From NCBI GenBank assembly GCA_009617715.1, contig VTFK01000437.1:1-64000 (forward strand): a stretch of 64,000 nucleotides of DNA, in the 5' to 3' direction. Within the stretch, counting starts at the first letter, position 1, and every line of letters begins with the position of its first letter. Below, piece by piece: positions 10,593-21,699 of the stretch. The notes beneath the pieces are model-generated. The model did no database searches and was not told the DNA's origin. It was given only the letters and a program-made list of their open reading frames with translations. The position numbers and the translations under genes are program-made. The stretch is from Plectrocnemia conspersa. Its lineage: Eukaryota > Arthropoda > Insecta > Trichoptera > Polycentropodidae.

Positions 10593-10765
10593 TTAATGGT
10601 TATGGATGTTTTTAATATTAACTAAATAATCGCCAACAGTATGTTAAACAGCCCTGCAACTTGCAGAGCAATGGGTAGACAACACCAGTCTTTCCTTTGG
10701 CATAAGAATCCTTAATGTAAAACCTATAGCCGTTTAGTTCAATAATACGGACGTTAAAAATTTAG
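10593..10765 (-). pseudogene. Broken FLYWCH exon, several deletions
   Basis: Acceptor CTTTCAG ends at 10766. It is 173 bases long. KFLTSV is followed by loss of the KGN codons, then IELNGYRFY in a shifted frame. The RW pair and part of the cysteine loop are missing. Stop codons follow in the remaining sequence. Confidence 0.75.
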
Positions 10766-10769
10766 CTGA

Positions 10770-12170
10770 AAGGATAAAAAAATATATTTAGTGCAAAAAT
10801 AATTTAAAATAAATAATTCTGCACCTATTCCTCGTTTCAGATTACCACTAGTTATTTTTCAAAAATATTTTAAACTTCAAAGAAATGTAACAGCGAAAAA
10901 AATTAAATGTTGAATAAACAAACGTATCAAAGCTAGGGATTGCAATCCGGTAATACCGGTATTGACTGTTTTTATCTCAGTAATTCCGGTATTGCTGCAA
11001 TCCTTAATCAAAACACACATCCTGGTCCTGATTGCGATGGGCAAGAACAAGGGACGCGCTCGCGACTATCTAGGCTACTCTAAAACTCGCAACTTAGGGT
11101 TGCTGAGCATCGACGAATTGTCGTTACCACTCCTTATATGTTAAGTTCTTTGCCTTGGAGTAGTAAGTTCATTTATAAACAATTGTTAGTTTGTTAGTAT
11201 ACACCTGGAAGTGAGTTATTTTTTCATAACTATTTTTAAATTTTATAAATAATTTACTATAAATGCAACAGCTTTGATTAATTTTACTACATTTTTATAT
11301 TAGTATATTTTAATAATTTATTTTAACACTTTTCTAGTATAATTTTCGTTATTTTATTTTACATATTAATTATATATTATTGGCTTTTAAGAATTTTTTT
11401 AAACCAATACAGAGGCTTTCAATATTTTTATTTTAATTCATTACGTACTCTTATTTTCTATAGAAATCATTAAATCAATTTAAAAAAATATTATATAATT
11501 ATAATGTTTTATATTTATTATTTCTTCAGTTATATATGTAAACATATAATTATCTGGGGTACCTCAAAACAGTGAAAGATCGACCGCCGTACATGTACGG
11601 CGATACTCCTCAAAAGGTTAAGTAGACGCTACGCCAAAAATACAATGAATTGTACCCCAACACTCCTAGAAAAGACACCAGGATACAAATACCTTATATA
11701 TATATACCATATACAATTACCAATAAAACTGATAAGAAACATTTAATGCATTTTTTTATTTATACGTGATAGACGTCTAAAAATTTATGTGAAATGCAAA
11801 AAATAATGATAACATTTTTATATTTTTATATAACAACGGTGATCACTCATTTTAAAGACACGACAACTCAGCTGACCAGAAAGAACCAGAGACCAGAGCG
11901 ACTCACTTTTGGAACCTATTATATTATATTAAGTTTAAAGTTCAATTTACATAATATTTTGTAGAACATATTTACTGATAAAAGAAATGTATTTTATTAT
12001 TATTTCAATATTAAATGGCTGTTTATTTGTCTTCTAAAAAATATATAAAGTTCGATTTCATAAATTATTCATTAAAAAAAATACTGGAATACAAAATTCA
12101 CATTATAAATTTATTTTTTTAACATTAGTTTAACAAACGATACATATTGATATTAATTATTTTTAATAGG
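10770..12170. other. Intergenic stretch with a small inverted-repeat element
   Basis: Near 10935-11010 GGATTGCAATCCGGTAATAC and ATTCCGGTATTGCTGCAATC form an imperfect inverted repeat, suggesting a MITE end. A slightly GC-richer piece follows to about 11160. The rest is AT-rich, with no exon signature and no recognised protein. Confidence 0.45.
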
Positions 12171-12174
12171 ATAA

Positions 12175-12224
12175 AACAACTATTTTTATATGCTTTATAC
12201 TCTTTTGATGCGATAAGAATTTAG
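12175..12224 (-). pseudogene. Small FLYWCH exon remnant (start only)
   Basis: TTTAG at 12225-12229 is followed by CTAAATTCTTATCGCATC, which reads KFLSHQKS in phase 1 like the first residues of neighbouring exons. No finger follows. The assignment is tentative. Confidence 0.4.
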
Positions 12225-12359
12225 CTAAATTAAATTACATAAAATAATCATATAAATAACAAAAAAATATATATATGCAACTAGAAAAAATGAAACAGTA
12301 TATATTTATGTAACGTAATTTATTTACAATAAAAAGCACATTGAGCACAATTTTTTTAT

Positions 12360-12550
12360 TTAATGGATATGGATGTTCTTAAAATTAACTAAACAGTCAT
12401 CTATAGTATATAAAACAGCCCTGCAGCCTAGATGGAAATGAGTCGAACAACACCATCGGGTTTTTCCTTTTCCAGAACAGTCCTTTTTGTAAAATCTATA
12501 ACCACCTAATTCTATTTGTCGATTACCCTTTCGAGACATTATGAATTTAG
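12360..12550 (-). CDS. mod(mdg4): FLYWCH terminal exon (RWCCSTH subtype)
   Basis: Acceptor TTTTTTAG ends at 12551. It has 62 residues: KFIMSRKGNRQIE, LGGYRFYKK, RWCC-STHFHLG-C, 17 residues, HIH and stop. The HxH middle residue is Ile. A minus-strand AATAAA overlaps the stop codon (12355-12360), an unusually tight arrangement of coding end and candidate poly(A) signal. Confidence 0.8.
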
Positions 12551-12654
12551 CTAAAAAAGAAAAAGAAAAAATAATCTTAAACAAATATTTTCAATGTAAT
12601 AGTCATGCAATATAATATTATACATAAAGTAAACTTATGAATAAAATATATTAA

Positions 12655-12712
12655 ATTTTATATCCATCGAGTTGTTTTACCTTTTGACTTCTTGGTAGTT
12701 CAGTAGCATAAT
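12655..12712 (-). pseudogene. Possible FLYWCH exon remnant (5' part)
   Basis: On the minus strand AAGAAGTCAAAAGG ... CAACTCGATGGATATAAA resembles the SKKG ... QLxxxGYKF start of neighbouring exons, with frame breaks and no acceptor AG that I can place. Nothing of the cysteine region remains. Confidence 0.35.
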
Positions 12713-12809
12713 AATACAACATAAATACCGTTTGATAATAAAAGTAACATATGTTTATGCAAATGTGTGTATTAATAATAATATACATTACGTATAATTA
12801 AATATATTA

Positions 12810-13006
12810 TTAATTATAATGATTATGGTTATTTCTTTCTGTTATTATAAAATCATTAAAAGTGTGAATAACAGCCTTGCAACCTTTGTTGAAATGAGTT
12901 GAGCAACACCAACGAATCTTTCCTTTGGCAGAAGAATGCTTTTTATAAAATCTGTAACCACCTAATTCTATTTGTTGTCTACCCTTTTGAGAAATGATAA
13001 ATTTAG
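12810..13006 (-). CDS. mod(mdg4): FLYWCH terminal exon (RWCCSTH subtype)
   Basis: Acceptor TTCTTTCAG ends at 13007. There are 64 residues: KFIISQKGRQQIE, LGGYRFYKK, RWCC-STHFNKG-C, 17 residues, HNH, then YN and stop. Its first half is nearly the same as the exon at 12360. The position usually occupied by TIDD reads TFND. All ligands are intact. Confidence 0.8.
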
Positions 13007-13246
13007 CTGAAAGAAAAAAAAAATACAAATAAATTAACTCTTTATTGTGACGTCAATGTTACAATTTAAATAAAAGATGTTATATTTATTAGTTAAGATG
13101 TATTAGATTAAAATATATATATATACATATTATAAGAGGCGTGATCCTCTTTTTACATTGAGGTTTAACGTCAAGAGCTTGACAATATGTATTACTTATT
13201 TAAATATTTGTAGAAGTAATACAAGTCTGACTAGATTCTTATATAT

Positions 13247-13437
13247 TTAATGGTTATGTATATTTTTCTCATATACTATAAAATCGTTTAAAGTATATAA
13301 CACAGCCCTGCAACCATAACGTAAATGAGTTGAACAACACCAACGAATCTTTCCATTGACAAAGTTAGTGTTTTTGTAAAATGTATAGCCATTTAATCCA
13401 ATGAGTTTTTTACCCCTCCGAGACATTAAGAATTTAG
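13247..13437 (-). CDS. mod(mdg4): FLYWCH terminal exon (RWCCSTH subtype), no ATG before the finger
   Basis: Acceptor TTCTTTTAG ends at 13438. It has 62 residues: KFLMSRRGKKLIG, LNGYTFYKN, RWCC-STHLRYG-C, 17 residues, HNH, stop. The frame is clean across its whole length. It sits on the edge of the cluster of dead copies that follows up to 14.8 kb. Confidence 0.78.
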
Positions 13438-13536
13438 CTAAAAGAAAAGAACAATTATAAGATACTAAGAAATTTAATTAATATGCTGATTAATATACTG
13501 AAATAAAAAAAAACATAAAAATAATATACATAATAT

Positions 13537-13690
13537 TTAATGACAATGTATATTTTTTTCACACACTATATGATCGTCAATCATATATGATACAGATAAA
13601 AATGAGAAGAACAATACTAAGAGTGTTTTTAAAATGTGAAGCCATTTAGTTATATAAGTAGTTTACTTCTTTGTGACATTAAAAAAACAT
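13537..13690 (-). pseudogene. Broken FLYWCH exon
   Basis: The acceptor is TTTAG ending at 13691, and the start reads VFLMSQRSKLLI before TAA. A second stop falls inside FYK. The Trp is gone, YCSSHF remains, and the second cysteine and following residues are deleted (154 bases in place of 191). The terminal HxH codons are frame-shifted. Confidence 0.75.
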
Positions 13691-13831
13691 CTAAAGAAAA
13701 TTAAGGACAATTATATTTATATTGTAAACAATCAATTATTAAAATAATATATTAAAAAAATACATTTATTAATAATCATATATAAAAAAAATATACTTAA
13801 CAATTGTATATATAAATATAAATATATTATT

Positions 13832-13985
13832 TCAAGACTTATGGTTATAAAGTTTTTTTTATTGACTATATAAATATATGTTGGCTAATTTTATTTGTGA
13901 TACAAACGAATATCTTGAAGATAAAGTGTTCTAAGAAAGATATACATTAAAAATATTATAATTAGATGGATAACGTCAGTAAAGT
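13832..13985 (-). pseudogene. Highly decayed FLYWCH exon remnant
   Basis: The minus strand carries scattered pieces, such as AAGATATTCGTTTGTATCAC, which resembles the KIRWCCST region, and an ATAACCATAAG near the end. Order and spacing suit an old exon copy, but no frame or acceptor is left. Confidence 0.4.
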
Positions 13986-14002
13986 GTAAATAAAACAAAC
14001 AT

Positions 14003-14259
14003 TTATAAATTGATTTTTATTTGTAAAACAATACAAAATATTTGTAAATTAATAAAATAACTTGATTCAATGGTTATGGATATTTTCGCATATACTATAG
14101 TATTATCGATGGTATGTATAACAGCCCTGCAACCTAAATAATTTGAATGGGTTGAACAACACCAACGAATCTTTCCATTGGCAAGAGAACATCTTTTGTA
14201 AAATACATAACCATTTAATTCTATGAGTAAATTACCTTTTTTAGACTTCTTGAATTTGG
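14003..14259 (-). CDS. mod(mdg4): FLYWCH exon with frameshift that removes HxH and extends the tail
   Basis: Acceptor ATGTTTTTAG ends at 14260. The frame is good through LNGYVFYKR, RWCC-x8-C (STHSNYLG, one residue more than usual) and HTIDNTIVYAK. One base is then missing from an A run (AAAATATCC), so codons that would read NIHNH-stop (old stop 14067-14069) are shifted to ISITIESS and run on for about 20 extra residues to 14003. A minus-strand AATAAA at 14016-14021 lies before the new stop. The zinc ligands at the end are lost. It could also be a sequencing error in the A run. Confidence 0.6.
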
Positions 14260-14444
14260 CTAAAAACATATAAAATTATTATATGAAGTTTGGTAAATAA
14301 ATAAAAGCATAATATATAATAAATGACATATGATCGGACCAACTCCTCGTAGCACTCACTGACAACATATTTGTGTTCTCACAGGGGTTAGAAATAATGG
14401 AACAGCTGATAAATATAATAAATTGGCAACTTTTGGAGATAGTG

Positions 14445-14566
14445 TTGGTTTATGTATATCTTGCAGTTCAAATAAGAACAGATCGATATTTTCCAATGGC
14501 AAGAGATTTATTTTGGTAGTATGTATAAACACCATATTCAACCTTTTTAGGATGTTATAAAATTTG
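14445..14566 (-). pseudogene. Broken FLYWCH exon
   Basis: Acceptor TTCTTTCAG ends at 14567, followed by NFITS, TAA, KG, TGA. Fragments corresponding to HWKI and a cysteine remain, but order and frame are lost. The 61-residue open frame in another phase across this stretch is a shadow. Confidence 0.65.
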
Positions 14567-14649
14567 CTGAAAGAAAATAAAAAATATTACAGTGTGATAA
14601 ATTATTTTATTAAGTATTAATAATAATATACATAAAGTCCATTCCTGAT

Positions 14650-14818
14650 TCAATGGTTATGTATATTTTTCGTAAAGACTATACGATCGCCGATGGTGTG
14701 TAAAAAAGCTCTGCATCCTAAAGGACGACCGAAATGGGTTGAACAGCTATTTGAATAAGTGTAGTTTTTTTTTTTATTTCAATGAGTATTTTGCCTTTTT
14801 GAGAAGTTACGAATTGAG
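14650..14818 (-). pseudogene. Broken FLYWCH exon, finger start deleted
   Basis: Acceptor CATTTTAG ends at 14819. The first part reads QFVTSQKGKILIE. The GYxFYK-to-Trp segment is deleted or scrambled around an A run. The second part, in another frame, still reads STHFGRPLG-C, 17 residues, HNH, stop. It is 169 bases in place of about 191. Confidence 0.75.
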
Positions 14819-14829
14819 CTAAAATGACA

Positions 14830-15940
14830 TAAAGTAAAGTTAGTGCATGACAGATGATAAATTATTTTAACAAATAAGTAAAATAAAACAAACTTATAAT
14901 ATTTGTATTATCATATATTTTAGAATAGATGTATGTGTATACAAATATGATATTAACAATGATTATATATGCTTAAAATAATAATTCACAGGTTATGTGA
15001 TAACCATTTAAATACTATGTATTAAAACAGAAACACACACGTCGAATAAATTAGTATTAATTAGATCTAAGTAGTAAAAAATACTTTCTATAGTAAATAA
15101 AATGCGTTTTAGAAATCTTGCGTCATCGATCAGCTAGAGCAAATAAAGGTCGGTAAGTCGAAGTCTATAATCATTTGAAATAATATGTGTTTCTCTAGAC
15201 AGAGAGAGAAACACATATTATTTCTCATTCAAAACGTTCCACGTATATTATAGTATGCGCGAGAATATAAAACTATTGGTTTATTAACTGTGAGCTTGCA
15301 ATGGATCAGCCAGCGAGTGCTTAATCTCCTGCCGGCCGACCCAAACAGATGACATCTGGCCCCACGCACTGCTTTGTTCCTCCAATGTCGATGTAACTAC
15401 TGCAATATTAGCTATACGACTTCAACGTGAGGCGATTATTTAATAAATAATACATCTATGTTTTGATTTTTTGAGAGTTTCGTCAGAATTGTGCTATCTA
15501 TATATACTTGAAAATGAGGCAAGGCAGTTGACCCACTCAATAGTTCATTGCCACCTGCATCTGGTGGGATTCACTATTTTATACGGAGTGAAAAAAATGT
15601 GTTTGAACGAAAACTAAGACCATGAATACCAGACTGAAAAAAATTTAACAGAGTGGAAGCGTGGACGTTTACAGAAAGTCTGGAGATCCTTTTAATGTCG
15701 TTTTACCAGTTGGATGTACTACAAATTAAAAAACGTCGATAAGAAGTATCGATAATTAATACAGACAATAAAAAGGCACACTCTCTCACTACAGTCATAT
15801 AATTGTGATCTTAAATCATAAACTACACATTATCATTCAAAGCAAAATACAAGGAAAATAGGTGCAGGAAGAAGGATAAATAGTTTAATTTAGTGGTTAC
15901 TTGACTTTCTTAAAAACAAAATAAATTTAACCAGAAGATA
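14830..15940. other. Intergenic stretch with a perfect hairpin and GC-richer repeat
   Basis: Contains the 20-bp-arm hairpin at 15177-15224. A GC-richer passage at about 15295-15425 (GATCAGCCAGCGAGTGC, CTGCCGGCCGACCC, GGCCCCACGCACTGC) is unlike the AT-rich background and is probably a transposon fragment. No exon signature was found. Confidence 0.5.
15177..15224. repeat. Perfect hairpin, 20-bp arms, 8-base loop
   Basis: GAAATAATATGTGTTTCTCT (15177-15196) is followed after AGACAGAG by AGAGAAACACATATTATTTC (15205-15224), its exact reverse complement. No flanking copy of the unit was noticed elsewhere in the window. Confidence 0.9.
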
Positions 15941-15947
15941 TATTGCA

Positions 15948-16349
15948 CTAATAAATGAAAAATAATATAAAATTGCTACTGATAATGAGATATAGATTCT
16001 TATCATCATTATCATTATTATTTACTATTCCATCTAGCCATCGCAGTCTGCCGGTGCTTTGCAGTTTTCCAGTCGTCGTACAAATATCCGGCCATTTTGC
16101 GACAGTGTATTTTAATATACTTTGCGACGTCGGGCTCTTTATACAATCCATGTGGTTAGTTGTACTGACGACGTTGTAGGCCCGAAAATCTTCCACAGTT
16201 TTTGTTTTTCTGGATATACGGGTGCTTTTGAAGTGTCTATGCAAATCAATAAATAGATTCTGTACAATAATATGAATCGTTTGGGTCAACTTAAATGAGA
16301 CACCATTTTCACAACATAAAAAATTCTTTATCCTAAAAATATTATACAA
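15948..16349 (-). mobile_element. Possible retroelement remnant
   Basis: A minus-strand frame of 133 residues includes FRAYNVVSTTNHMD, CIKSPTSQSILKY and GRLRWLDGIVNN, with composition more coding-like than the background. GRLRWLDGI recalls the R-x-R-W-x-D pattern near the end of some LINE polyproteins. I do not recognise a full domain and the upstream part is not present. It could also be an unrelated gene fragment. Confidence 0.3.
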
Positions 16350-16705
16350 TCCATTTGGTAGAACATAAAATATGTATCAATAAACAAAAATATAACTAAC
16401 GAACAGCATTATCAGAAAATGGATCGCCTAAAGCAATCCATTCGAGAAAAAAGTGTATTTTTTTCATAATAATACTGCAAGAGACATACACTAAAAACTA
16501 ACACAATTTAAATGGAAGATCATCATGAAATATCAACTTGCTATTATCGGCTTAAATTTAATATCTAAAACATATGTTGATTTATTATTTAGCTCAAAGC
16601 CAAAAAAGTTTATCGTCAAGGAACTGTAAAATGTAAGAGCAAGATGTTTAAATAAATAAATTTATTTTAAGTCGTTGTTACCAAATTACTCGACACGTGT
16701 GTTTT

Positions 16706-16893
16706 TTAATGGTTGTGGTTATTTTTCGCAGAGATAATATTATGACCAATGGTATATAAAACTGCCTTACAACCAATACAGAAATGAGTTGAACAGCACC
16801 ATCGTGATTTAATACCACTGAATGATTTTCTATAAAACGTATATCCATTGAATATTATAAGTGGATGACCCCTTTTTGAGACTGCGTAAGTAG
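16706..16893 (-). CDS. mod(mdg4): FLYWCH terminal exon (RWCCSTH subtype), isolated, no ATG
   Basis: Acceptor ATACTTTCAG ends at 16894. The 61 residues read TYAVSKRGHPLI, FNGYTFYRK, RWCC-STHFCIG-C, 17 residues, HNH, stop. The start SKRGHPLI matches the exon at 5487 better than its nearer neighbours do. An extra cysteine lies in the loop between the ligands. AATAAA on the minus strand is 40 bases past the stop (16661-16666). It is separated from the next copies by 1.2 and 1.9 kb. Confidence 0.8.
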
Positions 16894-16899
16894 CTGAAA

Positions 16900-18100
16900 G
16901 TATATGAAAAAATATTTATTTTTTGTGTTATACAATATTAAAATATAATAACCTTAAAATTAAAGTAAAATAAACTTATGTTTTATAATTATTTATTATA
17001 AAAAATATAATTACAAAAATACCTTACAACATTTTATAAATACAATTGTTTTATTAAATTATAATGAGTATCTCAATTCATGCTTACATAATTAATAAAT
17101 AACAATAAAATATAAAATACGATTTATATTAAAATAAATTATTTAGGTATAAACCAGAATATGTACTGGTTCGATTTTAGCAAAATAATTTTTATTTATA
17201 GAAATTTTATTATAAATATATAAAAAACAAGCAATATGAATTGTCATTTTAGTTGATTTAGTAACGTGACAAAATATGAGTAATATTCATTAAATTCTAG
17301 TGAGTTATAAAATCATATTTAATATGAAGAGGTTTCAAATAGTTCATAAAAGTGGTTTTCAGATTGCCTTGTCAAGTATTGAAGGTTTTAACTTTGGTTG
17401 AAACTAGTAAACGCTAAACTGTTTATCGCGTACAAATAAAATGAAAAATAAATGTCTTTAAAAAATGGTTGGAACCACTGGCCTACGTTAAGCCGATTAA
17501 AACCATTTTAGGGGCAAATATAAGCGGCGAAACTTTGGAAGACTTTTAGAATAAGTTAGGGATTGATGAATGTGCGTAGAAAGACCGACTTAGGCTCATG
17601 GGATGTAAATAATATAATATTTTTTAATTATTATTATATTAATACCATCTTTAACTAAAGAGTTAAATTACCGTAAATTTTCAGTTTACCGTGTTTTTAT
17701 GAGATTTAAATAGCGAAACGCACAAATTTTTGCATGCAGAAAAAAATAGTTATATAAATTTTATAGAATGCTCGGGAAATTTGGTTGAAGGATTATTTTG
17801 AAAAAATATTACTGTGCCCTTTTAGACAAGCTACGAGCAGCTGTTGATGAAAACGACAAAATCATCTCAAATTGGTTTTATATGTCCCACATTCTATAAT
17901 ACATACATGACTTATAGTTTGACAAATCATTTTTATCGCTTTTTATTTTGTTGAAGATAACATAAAAGTGAAAGTATTAGTTGATAAAATGGACAGACGA
18001 TATTAAGGCACTCTTAGGCCATTGTAAGCGATGAAAATAGGAACAGGATTGTTGGTATGATAAAGGAGCAAATAAGTACTGTTTTACGAAGCATATTAAA
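16900..18100. other. AT-rich intergenic stretch
   Basis: No exon remnant, repeat family or protein motif recognised. The sequence is plain AT-rich DNA with a few moderately GC-richer passages near 17450-17590. Confidence 0.45.
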
Positions 18101-18105
18101 TAAAA

Positions 18106-18293
18106 TCAATGATTATGATTAGGATTAATCTTAACAATAACATCATCGACTGTGTATATTACTGCACTACATCCTCTGGAATGATGAGTAGAACAATACC
18201 ATCTTACTTTTAGTCCTATGGTGCGATGTTTCGTAAATCTGTATCCGTTGAGTTGAATGCCTTTATTGCCCCTTTTCGATGGAACAAACGTTG
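18106..18293 (-). CDS. mod(mdg4): FLYWCH terminal exon, intermediate subtype
   Basis: Acceptor TTATTTGTAG ends at 18294. The 61 residues read TFVPSKRGNKGIQ, LNGYRFTKH, RWYC-STHHSRG-C, 17 residues, HNH, stop. It combines features of the left subtype (LNGYRF, RW) with those of the right (WYC, SRGC), so it marks the boundary between two blocks of the array. Confidence 0.8.
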
Positions 18294-18769
18294 CTACAAA
18301 TAAACATATCAATGTTAAACACAGATCATATAAATAAAATAATAAAAACAATAACTAAGCTTAGCAAAAAAAAAAAAACAGCTGTAATTTAAGAAGCATA
18401 GTTTTTAAAGCATAAATCGAATTTGTTGTACTTTATAAAGCAATTGTATAAAGTGACACAAGAGCAACTTGTTTGAGATTGTTAAAAAGTTTTTTAAAAT
18501 AAATATATGGGTAATTTACGAAATTCCTAGATAGTCTAAAAGTGCCTAGATAACTTATGAGTAATATGCTTATTATTAATTGTTACAAAGTAGTATCAGT
18601 AACGCTTCACAAACATACTTAATGTTACTTCGAAAGAGCACTGCAAATAAGACTTTGCATTTTTAACACGCGTGTGAATATTAAACATTTATATAACAAC
18701 ATATATGTGGACTTATTATTTTCGAACACTTAAGAAAATCCCAAATATAAGGTTAATGCGAAAGTAATT

Positions 18770-19940
18770 GCCGTTTTATCTGACTGTTGAAAGAATTCGC
18801 TTGTAATCAAAAGTAACTTAATGTGAACTTTATCTTCGGTCGTGTAACAACCCCAAGAATAAAATTTATCGACATTACATGTTTTATAAATTTAAAAGGT
18901 AGTGCAACGCCACAGCACTTCTAACTTCAAGCGACTAGAAGAAGGTTATGTTATGTATATGTTAAAATGTTAAAGTATACTATTCAAATTTGGATGAAAA
19001 ATCGGCCGCATTTAATCAACTCAAAAGAGGATTTTTTCACCACAAAAATTAAACGTAAAAAATATTTTTTATATTTAATTTTTAGTGATATTTTGTTATT
19101 TTACAAATTAGTAAATATTCAACATCATTTTTTTTTATTATTTAAATTAATTCACAAATATTGAGTTCATGCAAAAATGTAAAAAGTCGTTTGTTATTTT
19201 GGAACTGTTTTATTTAATTCCAAACGGGACACTCTCTACCTAACTCTGCGCCAGTTTCGTCTTCGGTCGTGTAACAATCGCAACGAGAAAATAATTTAAA
19301 AAAGAAAGTAGAAGAACTACGCCGAATAAAACTTTTGTTTATATTCATATTAAAACTCGGTCAAAATATGTCGTTTTTAGTTCAGCATGTTATGTTTCAG
19401 GAATTTATTCATTAAAAAAAACCTGGTAAGGAAGTCATTAAAATAATATTTACACAGTAACGTTACAGACTTTCGCATCAGACCAATATTTTAAATGTAT
19501 TTGGTTAAAATGCTGAACTTGCATACTATTCCTAGTTTATTGAAATGTCTTATAAAGTTTTAATTATTTCTAATATAATATTTTTGTTAACTTCCTTTGC
19601 GAAAAGTCATAGTTTTTGACTTATCACAGAGGAAGTTAAAATTATGAATAATCAAATGGTACAAGACACATCAATAAATTAGGAATAGTGAAAAATTGTG
19701 CATTTAAAAAAGGTATTTTAAAAAGTTGGTTAGCTGTAATTAAAATTGATTTCGTTTTTCGTCGTGTAAAAATCAAAAAATAAAATCAATTTACAATATT
19801 GCTTATTATTTGAATTTTAAAAAGGAAGTAGTGCCACTAAGGCGACTAAAATGTTTGTTGTGCGATTAAAGTGTATAAAAACTAAAACTTATCGTTTTTG
19901 GTTAAAGTAGTTATGTTACAGAATTTATAAAAAATAGACC
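18770..19940. repeat. Three diverged copies of a repeat of about 0.45 kb
   Basis: The phrase TTCGGTCGTGTAACAA (18837 and 19260), with the relative TTTTTCGTCGTGTAAAAATC near 19757, is followed each time by similar text: AATAAAATTTA or AAAATAATTT, then AAAGGTAGTG, AAAGTAGAAG or AAGGAAGTAG, then ACTAGAAG, ACTACG or GCGACTAAA, then a TTATGTTA element. The copies start about 420 and 500 bases apart. No coding frame is shared. Confidence 0.55.
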
Positions 19941-20403
19941 CTCTTCTTTATAGACATCAGGCAATAGAAATTTCCATATATAATATGTAGTATTAAATCT
20001 AGTTACAACAGTGGTTGTTAAGACCAAGTTGTAAGTATGATTGTTAAGGCCAAGAAAGAAAATCAACGACCAATATCGAGTAAATAATATAAGTACTAAT
20101 CTTTTCTGAATGCCATATGAACATATAAACGATACTTTTAAATTTGATCTAATATCACAGTTTTTTCTTTCTGATTTTTAGTTGTTAAGGGCATTAAAAA
20201 AAAAACGTTAAGAGCAATAAAATAAATAAAAATGTAGCAAAATTGATTAAAATCCAAAAGAAAAATTGTATAATTAAAATACGAAAAAGATATTATTTTT
20301 TTAATTAAACAAACATATTTATAGATATTTTTAAATACGAGCTTATATCTTTATTAGTGCATTTATTAATTATAAAACATTTCATGTATCCCAAAATATG
20401 TAT

Positions 20404-20569
20404 ACATTCGTGTTTTTGTTACTGACATATGTAAGATTCATCAAGGATACTCATCCAGATTCTACACTTGCATAATTTTTTTCGCATCGCAAGAATTTAA
20501 TGGAACCTTATTTATTAAACTTATCTATAACATAAAGACATCCATTTCGATTATATTTTTCTATCCATT
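20404..20569 (-). pseudogene. Broken copy of the divergent exon at 23515
   Basis: Acceptor TATTCTTCAG and the opening GAATGGATAG match the exon at 23515 base for base over 20 bases, and the following sequence aligns throughout (AAATATAATCGAAATGGATG for the YSRNGYLY part). A deletion of about 25 bases near the start and several stops destroy the frame. It lies in the first unit of the segmental duplication. Confidence 0.8.
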
Positions 20570-21499
20570 CCTGAAGAATATAAATACAAATAAAATGAAA
20601 AATAAAATAATTTGAAAGAAGAAAAATAAGTTAGTAATGTTCTCTATTTTACAGAATCAATTATGCCGTTCTCAAAAAAATAATATATATATTAAATTTG
20701 TAGAAATGTATCTTTATTGAAGCTGTATTACATAATATATTTTTAATAATGCACTAGACATGCAATAGTTCTATAAGATATATTAAGGTATAGGAAAGGG
20801 TAAAAATAATATTTGGCCTTAATTGTATAATGAGCTCATTAACAACTAAGACAAAAATCCCGAGAGTTCAAAAATTGATTAACTGAATTATACTTTAAAA
20901 TAATACTTATACAATAGATCAAAAATAGTTCATATTTAAGTAAGTAAGGAATCTTTTAATATGTAATAAAGTAAATGATAACGTAAGATTAGTAAAAAGC
21001 TGTCATTAAGTTGTATAAATGCTGTTTCATTACCATTTCAATAATTCAAAAGATACTGTATTTTTAGAATAATACTTTGTAGATGAGAATCTAAAAGATA
21101 ATGGTTCGAGTAGCTAAGAAATTTGTAGCGTATCTTACTTATGTATATTTCATTGATGTTTTAATTGGGAAAATTACAATTAGAATCAATGCTATTGAAT
21201 GCATTGGTATTTATAAGATTATTTAGAATGAAATTTTTGTATACAAGATACCGGCTGTAAATTGTAAATATATTATGAACGACAACAGATGGGCGTATTT
21301 GAAACGTATATAACGAAATCCCAATATCACGGTACAAAAAAAGGTTCGTCCTTGTCTCCCGCTTTTAACCAATAAGCATCGCGCAACGAAGCTTCTCGTC
21401 TACCGCATACAAAGTGTTTATGATCATATAGTGACTTCAAGCGCATGTTTTTAAGTTTTTTCTCGGCAATACATGCTTCAAGAGTAGCCATCTAATAAT

Positions 21500-21687
21500 T
21501 CAAAGGCTATGAGCATTTTTAATATAAACTACTACAATTTCAATCGTGTGCCCTACTGCGCTACATCCACGTGCTCTATGAGTCGAACAAAACCAGAACA
21601 CCTTGTTTTTAAATTCTCAGTGTCTGTAAAACGTGTAGTCGGAAAGTTTGAGTAAATAGTTTCCTCTTTGTGATATTGTATATTCCA
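21500..21687 (-). pseudogene. FLYWCH exon with one stop codon and altered HxH
   Basis: Acceptor TTTTTCAG ends at 21688. It has the full length of 188 bases. It reads EYTISQRGNYLLK, YTFYRH, then TGA where its partner at 24659 has AGG (Arg), then WFC-STHRARG-C and HSL in place of HSH. Everything else is in frame, so inactivation is recent compared with other dead copies. Confidence 0.82.
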
Positions 21688-21699
21688 CTGAAAAAAAAA

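Larger units (their letters stand above)
20200..21690. repeat. Segmental duplication, unit A
   Basis: Matches about 23270-24850 in the same order: AT-rich lead-in, divergent FLYWCH exon, a shared downstream block (ACTAGACATGCA, then GGGTRAAAATAATAT and TTGGCCTT), the GGTACAAAAAAAG ... GTCTCCCGCTTTTAACC repeat, and a typical FLYWCH exon. In this unit both exons are broken (20404 and 21500). In the other unit both are intact. Confidence 0.8.
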
